Source of the DNA: Kutzneria sp. CA-103260
Lineage (GTDB): Bacteria > Actinomycetota > Actinomycetes > Mycobacteriales > Pseudonocardiaceae
Assembly: GCF_018263855.1 (NCBI RefSeq)
Contig: NZ_CP073318.1
Location: 8,370,001-8,434,000, forward strand
Length of the DNA: 64,000 bases
Reading direction: 5' to 3'
In this document: piece by piece, positions 61,102-64,000 of the stretch
Layout of the letters: every line of letters starts with the position of its first letter
Numbering within the stretch: position 1 is the first letter of the stretch
The notes under the pieces: generated by a model
The model's input: the letters and a program-made list of their open reading frames with translations, nothing else
What the model was told of the DNA's origin: nothing
Databases searched by the model: none
Position numbers and translations under genes: made by a program

Positions 61102-61854
61102 ATGGCACGTGACGAGTTGATCTCCAGGCGGGCGTCCTCGTTCGGCAGTCGAGCGGCGGACTACGCGGAACACCGTCCCGACTACCCCACGGCGGCCGTG
61201 GAATGGGCCATGGCTCCGGTGGCGGCCGGTCGGCCGCGGGTGCTGGACCTGGCCGCCGGCACCGGCAAGCTGACCGCGGTGATCGTTGACCTCGGATTCG
61301 AGGTGGTGGCCGTGGAGCCGGACGACGCGATGCGGGCGGAGCTGTCCGCGCTGCTGCCGGACGTGACCGCCCTGGCCGGCACCGCCGAGCAGATCCCGCT
61401 GGCCGACGCCTCCGTGGACGCGGTGCTGGTCGGGCAGGCCATGCACTGGTTCGACCACGAGCGGGCGCTGCCGGAGATCGGTCGCGTGCTGCGGCCCGGC
61501 GGCGTGCTGGGCGGCCTGTCCAACGACGACGACTTCAGCGTGGACTGGGTGGTCGGGCTGGACGGGATCCACACCGCAAACACGACCGGCGGCGCCCGGG
61601 GCATCCATCTGCCGGTCGAGCTCGGCCCGTTCGGCGACCTGGAGCGGACGGACTTCCCGCACCGCCAGCGACGGACCGCCGAGTCACTGGTCGCCACCGC
61701 CAGCACGCACTCGCTGTTCCTGACGATGCCGGAGCCGGAGCGCAGCCGGACCCTGGACCGGATGCTGGCCTACCTCAAGTCACGGCCGGAGACCGCCGAG
61801 GGCGAGTTCGACTTCCCGATGCGCACCCTGACCGTCCGCACCATCCGCTCCTGA
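61102..61854 (+). CDS. Class I SAM-dependent methyltransferase
   Basis: 250 residues, Methyltransf_11 type: SFGSRAADYAEHRPDYPTAA, motif I VLDLAAGTGKLTAVI, VVAVEPDDAMRAEL, GTAEQIPLADASVDAVLVGQ with MHWFDHERAL, and RVLRPGG. Similar actinobacterial proteins act on unknown small molecules. ATG with TAACTT (61090-61095) six bases upstream: leaderless. Its end faces coaX across a family B palindrome. Confidence 0.92.
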   Translation: MARDELISRRASSFGSRAADYAEHRPDYPTAAVEWAMAPVAAGRPRVLDLAAGTGKLTAVIVDLGFEVVAVEPDDAMRAELSALLPDVTALAGTAEQIPLADASVDAVLVGQAMHWFDHERALPEIGRVLRPGGVLGGLSNDDDFSVDWVVGLDGIHTANTTGGARGIHLPVELGPFGDLERTDFPHRQRRTAESLVATASTHSLFLTMPEPERSRTLDRMLAYLKSRPETAEGEFDFPMRTLTVRTIRS

Positions 61855-61888
61855 CGCTCCCCCCACCGCCGCCCCTCACCGGTTTTCC

Positions 61889-61941
61889 GCCACATGTGGT
61901 CCACATGTGGCTTCTGGAGTCGAATGTGGGCCACATGTGGC
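61889..61941. repeat. Long palindrome, family B copy 2
   Basis: 18-nt arms (61889-61906 and 61924-61941) pair with a single G-T wobble. Both hold CCACATGTGG, as in the copy at 55926. The loop GTGGCTTCTGGAGTCGA keeps remnants of the longer arms of copy 1. It lies between convergent methyltransferase and coaX genes; seven A's follow on the plus strand. Confidence 0.7.
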
Positions 61942-61955
61942 AAAAAAAGGGGGGC

Positions 61956-62732
61956 TCAGGCGGCGGGGGTGGCGTTGCGCTCGTAGACCAGGCGTAGGCC
62001 GAGCAGAGTGAGCTCGGGGATGTGGTGCCCGATCAGCTCCGCCTCGTCGACCACCAGCGGGGCCAGCCAGCCGGTGGCGATCACGGTGACCGGCCCGTCC
62101 TGGTCCAGCGCGGCGATCATCCGGCGGACCAGGCCGTCGACCTGCCCTGAGTAGCCGTAGAGGATGCCGGACTGCAGGCACTCCACGGTGCTCTTGCCGA
62201 TCACCGACCGGGGCCGCCGCACGTCCACCCGGCGCAGCTGGGCGCCGCTGGCGGCCAGCGCGTCGATGGAGACCGAGACGCCGGGCAGGAACGCGCCACC
62301 GAGGAACTCGCCCTTGGCCGTGGACACGTCGATGTTGGTGACGGTGCCGAAGTCGACGACCACGCAGGCGGTGCCGAACAGGTGGTGCGCGGCCATGGTG
62401 TTGACCAGCCGGTCCCCGCCCACCTCCTTCGGGTTGTCCACCAGCAGCGGCACGCCGGTGCGCACCCCCGGCTGCACGACGATCCGCGGCACGTCCCCGT
62501 AGTAGCGGGCCAGCATCACCCGCAGCTCCTGGAGCACCGCCGGCACGTTGGACAGCGCGGACACCCCGGTCACCTGGTCGGCGAGCGGGCCGAGCATGCC
62601 TCGCATGCCCAGCGCCAGCTCGTCGGCGGTCATCCGCTCGTCGGTGCGCATCCGCCAGTCGTGCACCAGCTCATCGCCCTCGAACAGGCCGAGCGAGATG
62701 TTGGTGTTGCCGATGTCGACGCACAGCAGCAC
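61956..62732 (-). CDS. coaX: Type III pantothenate kinase
   Basis: 258 residues. ATP-dependent phosphorylation of pantothenate, first step of CoA synthesis. ASKHA fold: CVDIGNTNISLGLFEGD (phosphate 1), ALSNVP, VDNPKEVGGDRLVNTMAA and VVVDFGTVTNIDV (phosphate 2). GTG start six bases after panD. Forms the panC-panD-coaX operon that carries pantothenate and CoA entry steps together. Confidence 0.96.
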   Translation of the reverse strand: MLLCVDIGNTNISLGLFEGDELVHDWRMRTDERMTADELALGMRGMLGPLADQVTGVSALSNVPAVLQELRVMLARYYGDVPRIVVQPGVRTGVPLLVDNPKEVGGDRLVNTMAAHHLFGTACVVVDFGTVTNIDVSTAKGEFLGGAFLPGVSVSIDALAASGAQLRRVDVRRPRSVIGKSTVECLQSGILYGYSGQVDGLVRRMIAALDQDGPVTVIATGWLAPLVVDEAELIGHHIPELTLLGLRLVYERNATPAA

Positions 62733-62738
62733 GGCGGG

Positions 62739-63203
62739 CTACGCCTCCGCCTGCAGCAGCGCGTCCAGGCGCGCGGCGTCGGAGGTCTCGGCGTGCGGCT
62801 CGGCGCCCGAAGTGAGGCCGAAGCCGGCCGGCGCGTGGGCCGGGTCCTCGCCCCGGTCCAGGATCTTGTTGTCGGCGTCGACGAACACGATCTTCGGCCG
62901 GTAGGCGATGGACTCGATCTCGTCCATCACGCCGTAGGAGATCAGGATGACCAGGTCGCCCGGGTGCACCAGGTGCGCGGCGGCGCCGTTGATGCCGATG
63001 ACGCCGCTGCCCCGCTCGCCGGGGATCACGTAGGTCTCCAGCCGGGCGCCGTTGGTGATGTCGACGATGGCCACCTGCTCGCCGGGCAGCAGGTCGGCGG
63101 CCTGCATCAGGTCCTCGTCGATGGTGACCGAGCCGACGTAGTGCAGGTCGGCCTGGGTGACCGTGGCTCTGTGGATCTTGGACTTCAGCATCGTGCGGAA
63201 CAC
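62739..63203 (-). CDS. panD: Aspartate 1-decarboxylase (pro-enzyme)
   Basis: 154 residues. Makes beta-alanine from aspartate. The self-cleavage site Gly24-Ser25 in HYVGSVTID, which creates the pyruvoyl cofactor, is intact, with [14 protein letters not shown] before it and the [20 protein letters not shown] core after. The C-terminal tail is longer than in E. coli (126), as in mycobacteria, where it affects pyrazinoic-acid response. GTG start with GGGGGCGGGAC upstream; ATG four codons later is unlikely because it would drop conserved residues. Confidence 0.96.
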   Translation of the reverse strand: MFRTMLKSKIHRATVTQADLHYVGSVTIDEDLMQAADLLPGEQVAIVDITNGARLETYVIPGERGSGVIGINGAAAHLVHPGDLVILISYGVMDEIESIAYRPKIVFVDADNKILDRGEDPAHAPAGFGLTSGAEPHAETSDAARLDALLQAEA

Positions 63204-63216
63204 GTCCCGCCCCCTC

Positions 63217-64000
63217 TCACTGGCTCACGGCGCCGAGCTGCACCGAAGCGTTGTCGATCAACCGGGTGTCCCCGACCTTGGCGGCGACCAGCAGCCGCGC
63301 GTCCCCGCTGGCCGGCGCGGGGCCGAGGTCGGGCGAACGCAGCTCCAGGTAGAACACGTCTACCCCGTCCTGGGCGGCCAACACGTCGCCGGCCGCCTTG
63401 AGCGCGGCGTCGGCGCCGTCGAAGCCGGCGTGCCGGCCCGCGGCCAGCGCGGCGGACAGCGCCACCGCGGCCTCCCGCTGCTCCGGGGACAGATAGACGT
63501 TGCGCGAGGACAGGGCCAGCCCGTCGGCTTCCCTGATCGTCGGCACGCCCACGACCTGCACGTCGAAGCGCAGCTCGCGGACCATCCGGCGGATCAGCGT
63601 CAACTGCTGGTAGTCCTTCTCGCCGAAGAACGCCATATCCGGCCGGACGATGTTGAACAGCTTGGCCACCACCGTCAGCACGCCGGCGAAGTGGCCCTTG
63701 CGCACCGCGCCCTCCAGCTCGTCGCCGAGCGGCCCGGCCTGCACGGTGATCTGCGGCGTGTCCGGGTACATGTCCTCGACGCCCGGGGTGAACGCCAGGT
63801 CCACGCCCTCGGCGCGCAGCTTGTCCAGGTCGGCCTCCAGCGGCCGCGGGTAGCGGTCGATGTCCTCGTTCGCGCCGAACTGCAGCGGGTTCACGAAGAT
63901 CGACACCACCACCACGGTGCCGGCCAGCCGCTTGGCCCGGCGGATCAGCTCCAGGTGGCCCTCGTGCAGCGCGCCCATGGTCGGCACCAGCACGACCTTG
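63217..64000 (-). CDS. panC: Pantothenate synthetase (5' end beyond window)
   Basis: About 261 residues visible. Joins pantoate and beta-alanine with [21 protein letters not shown] (HxGH nucleotide motif), [45 protein letters not shown] and the [12 protein letters not shown] loop are canonical. The start codon and about 20-30 N-terminal residues lie past position 64000. panD begins 13 bases after its stop, so the operon order is panC-panD-coaX. Confidence 0.96.
   Translation of the reverse strand, partial: KVVLVPTMGALHEGHLELIRRAKRLAGTVVVVSIFVNPLQFGANEDIDRYPRPLEADLDKLRAEGVDLAFTPGVEDMYPDTPQITVQAGPLGDELEGAVRKGHFAGVLTVVAKLFNIVRPDMAFFGEKDYQQLTLIRRMVRELRFDVQVVGVPTIREADGLALSSRNVYLSPEQREAAVALSAALAAGRHAGFDGADAALKAAGDVLAAQDGVDVFYLELRSPDLGPAPASGDARLLVAAKVGDTRLIDNASVQLGAVSQ

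Overview
The window is high-GC actinobacterial DNA, most likely from the Pseudonocardiales (Amycolatopsis/Kutzneria/Saccharothrix-like); the genus cannot be fixed from sequence alone. The main evidence is a backbone that follows, as I remember it, the mycobacterial Rv3579c-Rv3602c neighbourhood: radA, lpqE-like, carD, ispD, ispF, cysS, rlmB, then a Pro-rich membrane protein, a carbonic anhydrase, mutY, clpC, lsr2, lysS, coaX, panD and panC. It also has F420-type enzymes, Lsr2, an IdeR-like iron box and many leaderless starts. Relative to the mutY-panC part, the radA-rlmB block is inverted, and disA is not next to radA.

Region 1 (1-6.8 kb, minus strand) holds three tandem secreted paralogues built from three 'DTR...LAGYY' modules followed by RCC1-type beta-propeller repeats, next to a tRNA-Thr(TGT). 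Region 2 (7-15.5 kb) holds a ThrE-like exporter, otsA, a trehalose-6-phosphate phosphatase fused to a GH15 glycosidase, an MBL-fold hydrolase, and an ECF sigma factor with a translationally overlapping membrane partner.

Region 3 (15.5-28 kb) is housekeeping: RadA, an LpqE-like lipoprotein, CarD, the MEP-pathway pair IspD/IspF, CysS and RlmB. It is interrupted by a PPOX protein, a HAD hydrolase and a 1,457-residue sortase-type surface protein with nine SdrD-B-like repeats and an LAYTG anchor. Region 4 (28-45 kb) is accessory: an MBOAT acyltransferase, SnoaL-like proteins, a DJ-1/PfpI protein, a TetR/NmrA-like pair, a CMD protein, methyltransferases, a DUF1707 protein, a zinc ABC transporter with Zur-like boxes, VanZ, an MsiK/UgpC-type ATPase, two LacI regulators, and two secreted low-complexity proteins, one made of repeated R-[SDEA]-L-P-G-L units that I do not recognise.

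Region 5 (45-64 kb) returns to housekeeping (carbonic anhydrase, MutY, ClpC, Lsr2, LysRS, CoaX, PanD, PanC). Insertions are a small Cys-rich protein, a LigT-like protein, an alpha/beta hydrolase, an M1-type lipoprotein peptidase, an EEP-fold membrane protein, a MarR/MFS divergent pair, and an Fe-siderophore importer (two permeases plus ATPase) behind an IdeR/DmdR-like box.

Between genes there are two families of long, almost perfect palindromes, mostly at convergent gene ends, a 124-bp three-helix inverted repeat between lpqE and radA, a DnaA-box cluster near 12.9 kb, and at least ten start codons with a TANNNT -10 box only 6-7 nt upstream. No CRISPR array, insertion sequence, prophage or rRNA was seen.
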